Source of the DNA: Ignavibacteria bacterium
Lineage (GTDB): Bacteria; Bacteroidota; Ignavibacteria; OLB7
Assembly: GCA_020635205.1 (NCBI GenBank)
Contig: JACKAE010000003.1
Location: 682,001-746,000 of the forward strand
Length of the DNA: 64,000 bases
Reading direction: 5' to 3'
In this document: positions 9,514-19,729 of the stretch, piece after piece
Position numbering within the stretch: the first letter of the stretch is position 1
Layout of the letters: every line of letters begins with the position of its first letter
The notes under the pieces: generated by a model
What the model was told of the DNA's origin: nothing
The model's database searches: none
Seen by the model: only the letters and a program-made list of their open reading frames with translations
Position numbers and translations under genes: made by a program

Positions 9514-10677
9514 CTACTTCACGCTCCCTCTCTTCAACTCCTCTATTGAATAGAATGTACCCCGCCACCCTACTCCACCACGTACCGTTGTCACTATTGC
9601 AGACAACAAAATGCCGCAGACAAAGAGTCCAGCAGCAAGTGGATAGAGGAATAGAGTCCAAAGCGGGATCCGCTGACTTCGAGCAGAGAGCGCAATGGAA
9701 ATAGTTGAGAAAAGGATTGCCAAAGCGGAGAAAACAACCGTACCACCAGTTGGATTAAAGGAGAGAAGAAAAAAAGGAAGGATGAACACCACAACGATTC
9801 CTACCGTTGCAAAGATTAGACGAAACCAATTGAAGTTAATGCCGGGGAAACCACTCCTGATGATTCCACGCACGACATCCCACGCTCCTTCACGCCACCG
9901 AACTCTAACTTTGCCTTCGCTGTAGAGCGGAACGGACTTTCCACCATACTTCTTGGCAAGGTAGCCGAGTTTCATATCGTCGGCAATCTCCAAGCGAAGC
10001 GCGTGATGTCCCGCAAAGCGTTCGTAGAGTGATCTGCGAATCATATTGAACGCACCGATGCCAACGTATGAACGGAGCGAAGCCTGTTCTACTCGCCAAA
10101 ACTGAAATCCAACTCCAAGCATCATAGTAAAGAAGGCCAACAGACCGGCTTCCATTGGACTCTGCCAAAGAAGCTCGGGAAATAGCACTAAGTGGTCGGC
10201 CTCGTACAGCTCGGCAGAATTGATTGCCTGACGAACAACATCTGAGTCAAACTTCACATCGGCATCAGTGAAGAGAAGCCACTCCCCTTTGCTCTCCTCT
10301 ACACCTTTCTGCAACGCATTGCACTTTCCAAGCCAACCACTTGGCAACACCTCTACATTCACTGCTCGGATAATTGGATATTGGTCTGCAAACTGGTTGA
10401 TAATGAAGCCCGTAGTATCATTCGAGCGATCGTTTACTGCAATGATCTCTATGTTCTCGCACTTTTGCTGCAAGAGAGATTCAAGTGTCTGACCGATATT
10501 CGCCTCTTCATTTCTTGCAGCAAAGATAGCAGAGATTGAAACCTCCTTAGAGTTCTGCTCCATACTCTGCTGAACAAGCCCCTTCCCTCTCCGCCATCGT
10601 TCTATTAGCAGTACCGGAATAGTAATGTAGAGAGCACCAGCCAGAGCTATCAGAGCAAATAGATCGTTCAACACCAT
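9514..10677 (-). CDS. Membrane-anchored family 2 glycosyltransferase
   Basis: A 387-residue GT2-fold enzyme. An N-terminal membrane helix (about 5-23) precedes the catalytic domain: SAIFAARNEEANIGQTLESL, the nucleotide-binding VNDRSNDTT, the metal-binding FTDADVKF, and ADDMKLGYLAKKYG as the acceptor-side acidic motif. Three or four transmembrane segments close the protein (about 285-375). It resembles the carotenoid- or hopanoid-associated GT2 enzymes, but the substrate cannot be read from sequence. It stands alone, 137 bp after the TonB receptor start region and oriented the same way, with repeat elements upstream. Confidence 0.85.
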   Translation of the reverse strand: MVLNDLFALIALAGALYITIPVLLIERWRRGKGLVQQSMEQNSKEVSISAIFAARNEEANIGQTLESLLQQKCENIEIIAVNDRSNDTTGFIINQFADQYPIIRAVNVEVLPSGWLGKCNALQKGVEESKGEWLLFTDADVKFDSDVVRQAINSAELYEADHLVLFPELLWQSPMEAGLLAFFTMMLGVGFQFWRVEQASLRSYVGIGAFNMIRRSLYERFAGHHALRLEIADDMKLGYLAKKYGGKSVPLYSEGKVRVRWREGAWDVVRGIIRSGFPGINFNWFRLIFATVGIVVVFILPFFLLSFNPTGGTVVFSALAILFSTISIALSARSQRIPLWTLFLYPLAAGLFVCGILLSAIVTTVRGGVGWRGTFYSIEELKRGSVK

Positions 10678-10700
10678 GCAGCTTTATGTACGGAAGAGAG

Positions 10701-10826
10701 AATCACCACCTGTATTAACACCCCCATTCATCCGGGTGCTCTCAGAAATATCAGTAGAAGGGAACGGCTTCATGCTATTTCTTCTCCAGTTTTCACTTTA
10801 ATTCCTCCAGCTCAAAGCTGGGGTTA
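10701..10826 (+). repeat. Three-hairpin dispersed repeat, copy A
   Basis: Begins AATCACCACCTG and contains three short inverted repeats in order: a degenerate ACACCCCCATTCATCCGGGTG, a damaged AACGGCTTCA arm, and CCAGCTCAAAGCTGG. Copy B lies about 162 bp to the right and copy C is inverted at 56795-56915. See findings. Confidence 0.75.
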
Positions 10827-10862
10827 TTGTAAGCTAAGAGAATCTTCTTTGACCCCGCAAGG

Positions 10863-10990
10863 AATCACCACCTGACATTAACACCCCGATTCATCGGGGT
10901 GTTCTCAGAAATATCAGTGAAAGAAAACGGCTTCAAGCCGTTTCTCCCACCTTTTCTCATCATCCGTCCGACTCGAAATCGGGGCTATTG
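10863..10990 (+). repeat. Three-hairpin dispersed repeat, copy B
   Basis: Same order as copy A with better paired arms: ACACCCCGATTCATCGGGGTGT (10880-10902), AACGGCTTCAAGCCGTTT (10926-10943) and CCGACTCGAAATCGG (10967-10981). The shared linker TCTCAGAAATATCAGT joins hairpins one and two in copies A and B. Confidence 0.8.
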
Positions 10991-11112
10991 TCAGTCTCAA
11001 CACAACAAACGATTCTTAAAAGAAGAAGCGCGATCTGCCGTAGCAAATCGCGCTTCTCGCTTTATCGAATTCACGCTCTTCTTGCAGAGTCGTGAACCTT
11101 TTCCTTTAAGGA

Positions 11113-14100
11113 TTAGAGGCTAAGCGGTGCCCAACCACCTTCTGCTGTTGACCAAACGAAGCCAAGAGCACGATTCGGGCTGATCGTGACGGCAATTGCA
11201 CCAGCAATCGGGCCGTTGATCGTGCCTGCGAATGTTGCCATTGCAGCGTCGTTGTCACCGTTGAGTACCCAGATAACCTGGCCATCAACACCTGCAGCTG
11301 GAAGCGTAACGCCGTTGGTTGTGCCAACTCCACCGTTATCAGGAATCACGACAACGATGTCGTCACGATTCATGTTGGTGTTTGCGCCTGCGCCGACACG
11401 GTAGGTCAGCTTTGCAGCACCTTGCTGAATCCAAAGAGCAACTGCGTCATTGGTCGGGCTGTTCGACTCGATGCGAACTCCGTCCGTTCCCGCTGCGCTG
11501 TTGAAGACACCTGCCCAACCTGCTGCGCCTGTTACGTTCGAGCGAACGCCAGCACCACCGTTAAGGTTGCCTGCTGTTGCATTAACAACTGCGTTGCCGT
11601 TCGGAAGCGGACCAGCAGTGCTTGCAGTAACAACATCGTTAGCATTTGCAGCGGCCAAGTTAGTAAATACGCCAGCACTACCAGCACCACCATTGTTAAA
11701 ACCAACAATAGCGTTTCCGTTTCCGTTAACCTGTGCTTGAATACCGTTAACGTTGCCTGTTGCTGTCGCGTTGATAGCTGGGCCGTTATTCGAGTTAACT
11801 GTGATGCCTGTGCCGTTGGTTGCCGTAAAGGAGCCACCGTTAGCACCAGAAGCAACAACACCCGTTCCCGTTGTGCTTGTAGCCTGAACACCAGCACCTG
11901 AGGTAGCAACACCGTTGACACCAGGTCCTGTACCGGCTGTTTGACCTTCGATAGCTGGCGATGCGTTAGCAGCATTGCTAACAAAGCCACGGAAGACACC
12001 AAGTGATGCTCCCTGCTTCTCAAGCTCAATCGTCCAAGCACCGGCTGATGGATCAGCCTCTGCCCATGGCAGTGTAACTGCGTCGTTCATCCAGACAACG
12101 TCGTTTGCGCCGTTAATCTTCAGAACCTGACCAACTGCGCCACCTGCTGAGGAAACCTTCGGTGCTGTGATAGCATCGTCGGCAACCTTTGCGTTAGTGA
12201 CTGCATTTGCGTCAATCTTCGCCGTTGTTACTCCAAGGTCAGCAATCTTCGGTGTTGTTACCGCACCGTCAGCAATGTCAATTGTCTGTACGTCACCGTC
12301 AAGAATCTTTGCTGAGTTGACTGCGTTGTCTGCAATCTTCGGTGTCGTTACTGCTGCATTGTCAATCTTCGCTGTTGTCACAGCAAGGTCAGCAATGTCA
12401 ACTGTCTGTACACCACCGTCAATGATCTTGTTTGTGGTAACTGCATTGTCTGCAATCTTCGGATTCGTTACCGATCCGTCAGCAAGTTTCGGTGTCGTTA
12501 CGCCTGCGTCAGCAATCTTCGGTGTCGTTACTGCTGCGTCAGCGATCTTCGGCGTTGTTACTGCGTTGTTAGCAATATCAATCGTCTGTACGTCACCGTC
12601 AAGAATCTTTGCTGAGTTGACTGCGTTGTCTGCAATCTTCGGCGTCGTTACTGCTGCATTGTCAATCTTCGCTGTTGTCACAGCAAGGTCAGCAATGTCA
12701 ACTGTCTGTACACCACCATCCTGAATGTCCGCAGTTCCAACAGTTCCATCAAGAATCTTGTCGGTTGTTACTGCATTTGGAGCAATCTTCGGATTCGTTA
12801 CTGCTGCATCAGCAATCATTGGTGTTTGAACCTTATCCCACTGAACAACTGTGCCAGTTGCGTCTGTGGTCAACACTGTGCTTGGTGGTCCAGGAATCAG
12901 TGCTGAAACTGGGATTGATCCCATTGCTGGAGGTCCCCAGAAGACGGTTGTTGTTCCATCGGTCTGAAGGAAGCCAGCAACGTTTCCTGGACGAATATCC
13001 TCTTCAAGGATCGTTGCGTTCAGAATCTCATCCGTTGTTACTGCACCCGTTGCGATGTCGGCTGCTACGATCGATTCGTTCTGAATCGTCCGTGAGTCAA
13101 CTGCGTCAGTTGCAATCAATGGGTTTGTGATCTGGTTTGCACCGATATCCTCTGTCAAGATTGTGCCGTTCAGAATCTCATCCGTTGTTACTGCACCCGT
13201 TGCGATGTCGGCTGCTACGATCGATTCGTTCTGAATCGTCCGTGAGTCAACTGCGTCAGTTGCAATCAATGGGTTTGTGATCTGGTTTGCACCGATATCC
13301 TCTGTCAAGATTGTGCCGTTCAGAATCTCATCCGTTGTTACTGCACCCGTTGCGATGTCGGCTGCTACGATCGATTCGTTCTGAATCGTCCGTGAGTCAA
13401 CTGCGTCAGTTGCAATCAATGGGTTTGTGATCTGGTTTGCACCGATATCCTCTGTCAAGATTGTGCCGTTCAGAATCTCATCCGTTGTTACTGCGCCCAC
13501 TGCGATGTCTTCTGCAAGGATCGACTCGTTCTCAATCGTCCGTGAGTTAACTGCACCGGTTGCAATCAATGGATTTGTGATCTGGTTTGCACCGATATCC
13601 TCTGTCTGGATTGTACCATTGAGGATATTTACTGACGTAATTGTTTCGTGAGCAATGTCAATACCTTGGATGGTCTCATCCTTAATGTCTTCGCTAAGGA
13701 TTGTCTCGTTCAGAATTTCATCTGTCGTTACTGCACCTGTTGCGATGTCTTCTGCGCGGATGGTCTCATCTTGAATAACTTCTGAATAGATCTTGCTCCA
13801 AACAGCGTCTGCTACTCCAGCAACTGGAGGACCGTTTGTAATCAATGCGGTATTGATTGGGCCTGTAGCAATATCATCTGACAGAATTGTTCCGTCCATG
13901 ATATCCTCGCTGAGGATTGTCTCGTTCAGAATCTCGCTTGTTGTGACTGCACCTGTTGCGATGTCTTCTGCGAGAATTGTCTCGTTCAGAATCTCACTTG
14001 TTGTGACTGCACCTGTTGCGATGTCTTCTGCAAGAATTGACTCGTTAATGATCTCGGATGTGCCAACTGCGTCTGGACCGATATCGTCAACGCCAATCGA

Positions 14101-15045
14101 CTCATTCAAGATGTCTGCGCCTGTCAACGACTCGTCGATAACATTTGCGCCATCAATAACATTGTCAGCAATGATTGGATTCGGATAGAATCCTGACAAC
14201 TCACCACCTGCTGGCCCACCCGGAGTTGGGAAGCCATAAATAAGTTGTACACCATTGAACATGATTGCCTGGCCAGTGCTTGCACCAACACTATTGATCT
14301 TCGGCAGTGTGATCTGCTGCGGGCCGATGTGCTGTGTAATCACACCGTTTGCTGCAATCTGTGCTGAAGTAACTGAACCTGGTGCGATATGCTGTGTGTT
14401 GATTGCACCATTTGCAATCATACCGCTGGTGATGCCCTGATTGGCAACGCCAACAGTCACAACTGGGCCGTTACCACTGGTGACCTGAATGCCTGGGCCA
14501 GCAACAATCTGATTGATTGTGCCACCGCCGCCGCCACCAGCGTTTACCCACTTGAACTTGCCAGTAGCGGCATCATATGCCAATACTTGACCGTCAGTTG
14601 GGTCTGTAGCGTTATCGTCAATATCATCTGGAACAATCACAGCGTCAGCAACACTCAGTGCGCTAACTGCTTCCATTGCCTCAAATGCGTATGGCGATGT
14701 GGTCAATGCGGTACGCGGATTCATAGCCGTACCGTTGATCGTAATTTCAAGCCAATAGGCTTTGTTCCAGTCCAGACTACCCAACGGGGTAGCTGCACCA
14801 GGACCGAGAAGAACACTGAAGATGCCTAAAGGACCGGTCGAGACATTTGGTATGCTCTGCGTCCAGATGTTAGCACCTCCTATCGCCGCGTCAAAAATTG
14901 TGACGTCGACATTGATTGTGCCGTTCGGATTCGAAGGATCAGCTCCTTGATAGGAAATGATCTCCGGTATCTGCGCTGATGCCGACATTGTCAGCATTGC
15001 CAGGCCGAACACCACCACTGGTAGAAGGGAAAGCTTCCGTTTCAC
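11113..15045 (-). CDS. Large secreted decapeptide-repeat protein
   Basis: A 1310-residue protein with a signal peptide (MLTMSASAQ at about 17-25), starting at GTG 15045 with GGGAG upstream. Residues 26-130 form a folded N-terminal domain (ISYQGADPSNPNGTINVDV, ending TTSPYAFEA) seen at the front of many large exported proteins in this phylum. From about residue 255 to 990 the chain is made of ten-residue repeats with isoleucine or valine at fixed places (ESIVAADIAT, GAVTTDEILN, AAVTTPKIAD), a pattern expected to make a beta-roll or fibrous stalk. The last 300 residues are Gly/Asn/Ala-rich and end in a compact domain (GVDGQVIWVLNG, GFVWSTAEGGWAPLSL). Similar decapeptides occur in phage tail fibres and surface proteins. 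Likely a surface fibre; function unknown. Confidence 0.85.
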   Translation of the reverse strand: MKRKLSLLPVVVFGLAMLTMSASAQIPEIISYQGADPSNPNGTINVDVTIFDAAIGGANIWTQSIPNVSTGPLGIFSVLLGPGAATPLGSLDWNKAYWLEITINGTAMNPRTALTTSPYAFEAMEAVSALSVADAVIVPDDIDDNATDPTDGQVLAYDAATGKFKWVNAGGGGGGTINQIVAGPGIQVTSGNGPVVTVGVANQGITSGMIANGAINTQHIAPGSVTSAQIAANGVITQHIGPQQITLPKINSVGASTGQAIMFNGVQLIYGFPTPGGPAGGELSGFYPNPIIADNVIDGANVIDESLTGADILNESIGVDDIGPDAVGTSEIINESILAEDIATGAVTTSEILNETILAEDIATGAVTTSEILNETILSEDIMDGTILSDDIATGPINTALITNGPPVAGVADAVWSKIYSEVIQDETIRAEDIATGAVTTDEILNETILSEDIKDETIQGIDIAHETITSVNILNGTIQTEDIGANQITNPLIATGAVNSRTIENESILAEDIAVGAVTTDEILNGTILTEDIGANQITNPLIATDAVDSRTIQNESIVAADIATGAVTTDEILNGTILTEDIGANQITNPLIATDAVDSRTIQNESIVAADIATGAVTTDEILNGTILTEDIGANQITNPLIATDAVDSRTIQNESIVAADIATGAVTTDEILNATILEEDIRPGNVAGFLQTDGTTTVFWGPPAMGSIPVSALIPGPPSTVLTTDATGTVVQWDKVQTPMIADAAVTNPKIAPNAVTTDKILDGTVGTADIQDGGVQTVDIADLAVTTAKIDNAAVTTPKIADNAVNSAKILDGDVQTIDIANNAVTTPKIADAAVTTPKIADAGVTTPKLADGSVTNPKIADNAVTTNKIIDGGVQTVDIADLAVTTAKIDNAAVTTPKIADNAVNSAKILDGDVQTIDIADGAVTTPKIADLGVTTAKIDANAVTNAKVADDAITAPKVSSAGGAVGQVLKINGANDVVWMNDAVTLPWAEADPSAGAWTIELEKQGASLGVFRGFVSNAANASPAIEGQTAGTGPGVNGVATSGAGVQATSTTGTGVVASGANGGSFTATNGTGITVNSNNGPAINATATGNVNGIQAQVNGNGNAIVGFNNGGAGSAGVFTNLAAANANDVVTASTAGPLPNGNAVVNATAGNLNGGAGVRSNVTGAAGWAGVFNSAAGTDGVRIESNSPTNDAVALWIQQGAAKLTYRVGAGANTNMNRDDIVVVIPDNGGVGTTNGVTLPAAGVDGQVIWVLNGDNDAAMATFAGTINGPIAGAIAVTISPNRALGFVWSTAEGGWAPLSL
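12295..12716. repeat. Long internal direct repeat, 300-bp period
   Basis: The 120-bp stretches beginning near 12295 and 12595 are almost identical and exactly 300 bp apart, which is ten copies of a 30-bp decapeptide codon unit. They lie in frame inside the decapeptide-repeat gene. Confidence 0.85.
13021..13470. repeat. Three identical 150-bp tandem repeats inside the decapeptide-repeat gene
   Basis: Units 13021-13170, 13171-13320 and 13321-13470 are identical base for base; a fourth, diverged copy begins at 13471. Each unit encodes five decapeptides (50 residues), so the reading frame is preserved. Identity at synonymous sites shows very recent duplication. Confidence 0.95.
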
Positions 15046-15114
15046 TCTGAGACTCCCTAAGATGTTGGTGATACGTGTTATTAATTGAATTGTATTGTAT
15101 GCTTCGTTGTGCCC

Positions 15115-15696
15115 TTATTTCATCAACAGCATCTTCTGCTGATAGCTCACTGCTTTTCCACCCTGATCAGTTGGCTGCGCATCGAGCGTATAATAATAGT
15201 AGCCCGTTGCAACTTGCTCACCCTGATCGTTGACAGCATCCCACGTCACGTTGTGCTCACCCTGTCCATACGTTTGGCTGACGAGCGTGCGAACAAGCTG
15301 GCCATCCATGTCGTAGACGCGGAGACGAACATCACTGCGGCTTGGAATGTTGAAGTGGATAGTGGTAGTGGATGTGAAGGGGTTCGGTGCATTCCAAAGT
15401 GATACTTCACCACCTGTACTAATAGTAGGATTTTCCACCGATGAAGTTTTCGAGGTGTACCAGAAGCCGTGGTAGAGATCTACCGACCCTGGTTCGTACC
15501 CGGAAACACCGACTGCTGTTTGACCGACAGTTCCTCCGAAGACAAAGTTGCCCTGTGAATCGAAGATCATTGTCGCGCCATTACCGATTACTTGACGCTC
15601 AAGTGATTGCGCCGAAGTACCGGTTGTTGTAGCAACAAAGCCGAGGAGGCATAAAGCTCCAAGGATCATTGCTGTAGATTGTTTAGTGAAGCGCAT
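15115..15696 (-). CDS. Small secreted protein with FlgD-like/type IX sorting domain
   Basis: A 193-residue exported protein. ATG 15696 is chosen because the upstream TTG of the longer frame overlaps the GAGG ribosome binding site. The signal peptide ends near TGTSAQ. The middle contains a short glycine-rich segment (FDSQGNFVFGGTVGQTAVG) found at the front of many type IX cargo proteins. The last 90 residues match the sorting/FlgD-Ig type domain: LWNAPNPFTSTTTIHFNIP, RVYDMDGQLVRTL, ATGYYYYTLDA. It lies just upstream of the decapeptide-repeat gene on the same strand (69 bp), so the two may be co-transcribed and co-exported. No enzyme domain is present. Confidence 0.85.
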   Translation of the reverse strand: MRFTKQSTAMILGALCLLGFVATTTGTSAQSLERQVIGNGATMIFDSQGNFVFGGTVGQTAVGVSGYEPGSVDLYHGFWYTSKTSSVENPTISTGGEVSLWNAPNPFTSTTTIHFNIPSRSDVRLRVYDMDGQLVRTLVSQTYGQGEHNVTWDAVNDQGEQVATGYYYYTLDAQPTDQGGKAVSYQQKMLLMK

Positions 15697-16237
15697 AATA
15701 TTTAGCCTCAATAAATGATATATGTATGCCTTTCTGTTTGCTTGTCATCTCGTATCTCTTCATCCCTAAGCTCCCCCCACTCTTGACCTTTCTTCTCCCC
15801 GCTAAACTATCCCACCGATCAAGACCGTGCAAATATCAGGCATTTTCTTCACTCGTGCAACTTTCGATATTCGAAAATTTTGCTGAGCGATGCATAAAAT
15901 CTGCAACTCGTTGGGATGATGTTTCTGTCTCATGACAGATGGGAAGATTGTTTTTAATACTGTCAAAGGGGGTACACCTCTATTAATAGTCTCCCATTCA
16001 GCGTCAACAATCGTGCCACCTTTTTTCCTTTTCCCTGCCCGATTCTTCCACCCGCACGGCACTTTAAAACGTGAAACTCCTTCACGTGTCGTGAATCGAG
16101 TTCACGTTTTGCTTGAACGAATTTCGCCTAAAATACGCATTTCATACCAAACAACGAGCATCGAGAAAGAAATTCCCGATGCTCTTGTTGTGATGATTTG
16201 TTGACCCTTCCCCAATTAATTCTCCCCTAATCTCAAC
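15697..16237. other. 540-bp intergenic region with one hairpin
   Basis: No gene was found. The only structure seen is the inverted repeat at 16156-16184. The part near 15700-15760 should hold the promoter of the small secreted protein gene. Confidence 0.4.
16156..16184 (-). terminator. Probable terminator of the RND efflux operon
   Basis: Eight-base arms GAGCATCG and CGATGCTC, 55-80 bp after the RND pump stop codon on the - strand. Only a weak T-rich tail (GTTGTTTGG) follows, so confidence is moderate. Confidence 0.5.
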
Positions 16238-19200
16238 CTACATCTTTACGGATGCTGGCAAAGTTGCTTCGCTGACTTCTTTTTCCTCGATTCTCAACTC
16301 TTCTCCTCTCCCATCCTTCGCTGTCACCCACATTTTTCGCTTCAGCCAGATTCGTAACGAATCGGCAAGCGAATACATTACCGGAACAACAATAAGTGTC
16401 ATCACGGTTGCAAAACTCAATCCGAAGATTACAGTGATACAAAGTGAGAACCACCACTGCGACTGTTCCCCCCCCACAAAAAAGTTCGGATCAAGCTTTG
16501 TCATGATGCCAACGAAGTCAACGTTTAGCCCAATCGCCAGCGGAACAAGACCGATAATTGTTGTCAAGGTTGTCAGGACGACTGGTCGGAGACGTGTAAC
16601 ACCTGCGTCAACAATTGCATCTCGCCTGCTCATGCCATCACGCTTGTAGCGAACTTCAATGAAGTCAATCAGAACAATGGCATTGTTTACCGCAACCCCA
16701 GCAAGAGAGATAACGCCCACACCAGTCATCACAATACCGAACGGAAGCTGGAAGAGCATCAGTCCGATAAAGGCTCCAATTGTGGAGAAGAGGACACTGA
16801 ACATGATAATAATTGGTGTCATCGCCGAGTTGAACTGCGCAACCAGCGTTCCAAAAATTAAAAGTACCGCCACAGCAAATGCCAACATCAAAAACTGTCC
16901 AGTCTCCTGTTGCTGTTCTTGCTGCCCTGTGAAGGCCACTGTCACTCCTGGTGGTGGCTCATACTCAGCCTCAATTAATTGCTTCAGGTTCTCTACAACT
17001 TCGTTGGCATTGAATCCAATAACTATATCAGCGGTAACCGTCACAATCTGGTCGAGATCTTTATGGTTAATCGTTGCGTATCCATCGGCAACATCCCAGT
17101 GTGCAACAGAGACGAGGGGTGTCTGCTTCCCATCCTTCTGCACAATCATATCGGAGAGTGCATCAAGATCGTTTCGCTGGCTCTCATTCAGCCGAACAAC
17201 AATGTCGTACTCGTCGTCCCCTTCACGATACTTCGACGCTTCAGTACCATTAATTGCTGAACGAACCATCGAGCCAATCAACATCGTGTTTAATCCGTAC
17301 AGCCCAGCCTTATCGCGATCAACGCGAACAACAAGCTCTGGACTTCCCTCCTTGAAGTTGCTCTGGAGACCATCCAACTTACTCACCTCATCACTCTTCT
17401 CGATAAGGGCAAGTATCTTTTCTGCCTCAGCTCCGATCTCCTCAAAATCGTCCCCCTTAATCTCGATGTTTATCGGCTTCTCGGTAGGTGGCCCCATCTC
17501 CTGACCTGCTACGCGAATGTCTGCCCCCTCAAGCGTTTTCCCCATCACCTCCCGAAGTTCTTGCATTGTCGCAAATGGTGAGGTTGATCGCTCTTGATAT
17601 TTCTTAAACGAGATATTGATCTGTGCAATGTTCGGTTCTCCTCCACCCCCGCCGCCAGCCATTGGGTTGCCGCTGGAGCTTCCTACCGTTGTTACGCTCG
17701 CTTCAGCATCCGACAAGCCACTAACTTGCCCAAGTCGCGCCTCAAGCTGCTTTGCAAGCTGATTCGACTGCTCGATATTTGTTCCAACTGGCGATTCGAC
17801 TGTGACGCTAACCTGGCGGGGGTCAACGCGAGGGAAGAACTCTACGCCATTGTTCATGGCAATAAAGCTGCTCCAAGTTCCAATCAACAAAACAATCATA
17901 CCGAAGAAGACTAACACCCGATGATCTAACGCCCAAACCAACGTCGCGCGATAGGCATTCTGCGTTGCGGGGAAACCAGTATCCCGGATCCACTTCCCAA
18001 CTGGTGTGAAGAATATCTTATTCAGTAGAATGAAGAGAAGAGTACCAACCACAAAGACCCCAAAGGTTATGAAGTTGGAAGAAGCTGCAATAGCGGCGGC
18101 GGCAAGCACAACCAAGCCTACCACAATCATTCCAAACGTTGAGAACTTCTTCCCTTTCTCTCCATCCACCCGCATGATCCGTGAGGAAAGCGTCGGGTTA
18201 ATCACCAAGGCAACAAAGAGCGAAGAGCCGAGCGTGATAATCAACGTGATCGGCAAGTACTTCATGAAGTCACCGATAATGCCAGGCCAAAATGCTAACG
18301 GTAAAAAGGCAAAGAGCGTTGTCAGAGTAGAGGTGATAATTGGCATGGCCACTTCACCAGTTGCGAGCTTCGCAGCCGTTACTTTGTCGTACCCATCCTC
18401 ACTGACATAGCGATAGATATTCTCGACAACGACGATAGCGTTGTCAACTAACATGCCGAGAGCCAGAATTAGTGAGAAGAGAACAATCATGTTCATCGTT
18501 GTTCCGATAAGCGAAAGAATGATGAACGATAGCAACATCGAGAGAGGGACGGCAATGCCAACGAGTGTAGCGTTCCGCACTCCCATAAAGAAGAGGAGAA
18601 CGCCAACTACGAGGATGAGTCCGAAGATGATATTGTTCTCCAGGTTGGAGACCATATCCCGAATCGTATCGGACTGATTGTTGGTAATAACAATTTCTGT
18701 GGTTGGTGGAAGTGTTCCACTCTCCTTCAGCCGGTCCATCTCCTCGTTAACCTTATCGGAAAGGTTGAGGATGTTCGATCCCACTCGCTTCTTCACAGCA
18801 AGTGTGATTACTTGATCGCCGTCGAGGCGTGCGTACGTCGCGCGGTCCTTGAAAGCAAAGTCAACGTCCGCAACGTCGCGTACATAAATGGCTCCACCCC
18901 CGCGTGGAGTCTTCACTACAATGTCGAGCACATCGTCAGGATCACTGAACTCACCCGGAACGCGAGCGAGGAACTTCATGTTCTCTACGTCAACCGTTCC
19001 TCCCGGTATCGTCGTGTTCTCGTTCCGAATTGCGTTGATAACATCCTGAAGCGAGATATTATAGTACTTGACCTTCGCAAGGTCAACGTTTACCTGTACT
19101 TCCCGTTCCAAACCACCCGAAAGATCAACCTCCAGCACTTCCGGGAACATCTCGATTTCATCCTTCACATCTTCGGCAATCTCTTTCAGCTTCACCAATG

Positions 19201-19729
19201 AATATTTACCGGAGATATTGACAAAGAGGATTGGGAACTCGGCAGTGTTGATTTCTACTACCCGTGGCTCCTCTGCATCGTCAGGCAGATCTTTCTTCGC
19301 AAGGTCAACCCGATCACGCACTTTCTGCAGAGCCTCGTCGAGGTCAATGCCCGGGTCGAACTCAATCGTGATGGCACTATACCCCTCCATCGATTGCGAT
19401 GTGATCTTCTTCACGCCACTTAGACCCTTCAACTCCTTCTCAATCGGCTGCGTTATCTGGCTCTCAATGTCCGACGGTGAAACTCCGAAATATGGCGTAG
19501 AGACAAAGGCCATCGGTATCACTACTTCCGGCGCAGCCTCCTTAGGAAGATTCAGATAACTGACCGTTCCCATGATGGCAATAATCGCCGTCAACACAAA
19601 GATGGCAATGCGATTGTTAACCGAAAGAGAGGTCAGCCCGAACTCTTTATGTGTATGCTCTGTGGTATTCTTAGGAAGTTGGGAAATGTCATTCCCACCT
19701 TTCGATATACCGTTGTTGTTGCTACTCAT
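16238..19729 (-). CDS. RND multidrug-type efflux pump, inner-membrane subunit
   Basis: A 1163-residue proton-driven transporter of the AcrB/MexB superfamily, somewhat longer than the usual 1030-1050. Two repeated halves each have one membrane helix, a large periplasmic porter domain and a bundle of further helices. Landmarks include KEAAPEVVIPMAFVSTPY near the first porter domain, the conserved ALGMLVDNAIVVVENIYR in helix 4, GQEMGPPTEKPINIEIKG in the second porter domain, and GVAVNNAIVLIDFIEVRYKR. The extra length comes from segments around helices 7 and a cytoplasmic loop. ATG 19729 is preferred to a TTG two codons earlier. It is the last gene of a tetR-tolC-adaptor-pump operon. Substrates are unknown; the HAE rather than heavy-metal class is likely. 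Confidence 0.93.
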   Translation of the reverse strand: MSSNNNGISKGGNDISQLPKNTTEHTHKEFGLTSLSVNNRIAIFVLTAIIAIMGTVSYLNLPKEAAPEVVIPMAFVSTPYFGVSPSDIESQITQPIEKELKGLSGVKKITSQSMEGYSAITIEFDPGIDLDEALQKVRDRVDLAKKDLPDDAEEPRVVEINTAEFPILFVNISGKYSLVKLKEIAEDVKDEIEMFPEVLEVDLSGGLEREVQVNVDLAKVKYYNISLQDVINAIRNENTTIPGGTVDVENMKFLARVPGEFSDPDDVLDIVVKTPRGGGAIYVRDVADVDFAFKDRATYARLDGDQVITLAVKKRVGSNILNLSDKVNEEMDRLKESGTLPPTTEIVITNNQSDTIRDMVSNLENNIIFGLILVVGVLLFFMGVRNATLVGIAVPLSMLLSFIILSLIGTTMNMIVLFSLILALGMLVDNAIVVVENIYRYVSEDGYDKVTAAKLATGEVAMPIITSTLTTLFAFLPLAFWPGIIGDFMKYLPITLIITLGSSLFVALVINPTLSSRIMRVDGEKGKKFSTFGMIVVGLVVLAAAAIAASSNFITFGVFVVGTLLFILLNKIFFTPVGKWIRDTGFPATQNAYRATLVWALDHRVLVFFGMIVLLIGTWSSFIAMNNGVEFFPRVDPRQVSVTVESPVGTNIEQSNQLAKQLEARLGQVSGLSDAEASVTTVGSSSGNPMAGGGGGGEPNIAQINISFKKYQERSTSPFATMQELREVMGKTLEGADIRVAGQEMGPPTEKPINIEIKGDDFEEIGAEAEKILALIEKSDEVSKLDGLQSNFKEGSPELVVRVDRDKAGLYGLNTMLIGSMVRSAINGTEASKYREGDDEYDIVVRLNESQRNDLDALSDMIVQKDGKQTPLVSVAHWDVADGYATINHKDLDQIVTVTADIVIGFNANEVVENLKQLIEAEYEPPPGVTVAFTGQQEQQQETGQFLMLAFAVAVLLIFGTLVAQFNSAMTPIIIMFSVLFSTIGAFIGLMLFQLPFGIVMTGVGVISLAGVAVNNAIVLIDFIEVRYKRDGMSRRDAIVDAGVTRLRPVVLTTLTTIIGLVPLAIGLNVDFVGIMTKLDPNFFVGGEQSQWWFSLCITVIFGLSFATVMTLIVVPVMYSLADSLRIWLKRKMWVTAKDGRGEELRIEEKEVSEATLPASVKM

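Noticed and set aside
12167..12724. A 185-residue open frame on the + strand inside the decapeptide-repeat gene
   Set aside because: Its repeats are only the complementary reading of the decapeptide codons; no ribosome binding site, and the - strand frame is much longer with signal peptide and folded ends.
13021..13470. CRISPR array
   Set aside because: The repeats are 150 bp, contiguous, without spacers, and lie in frame within a coding gene.
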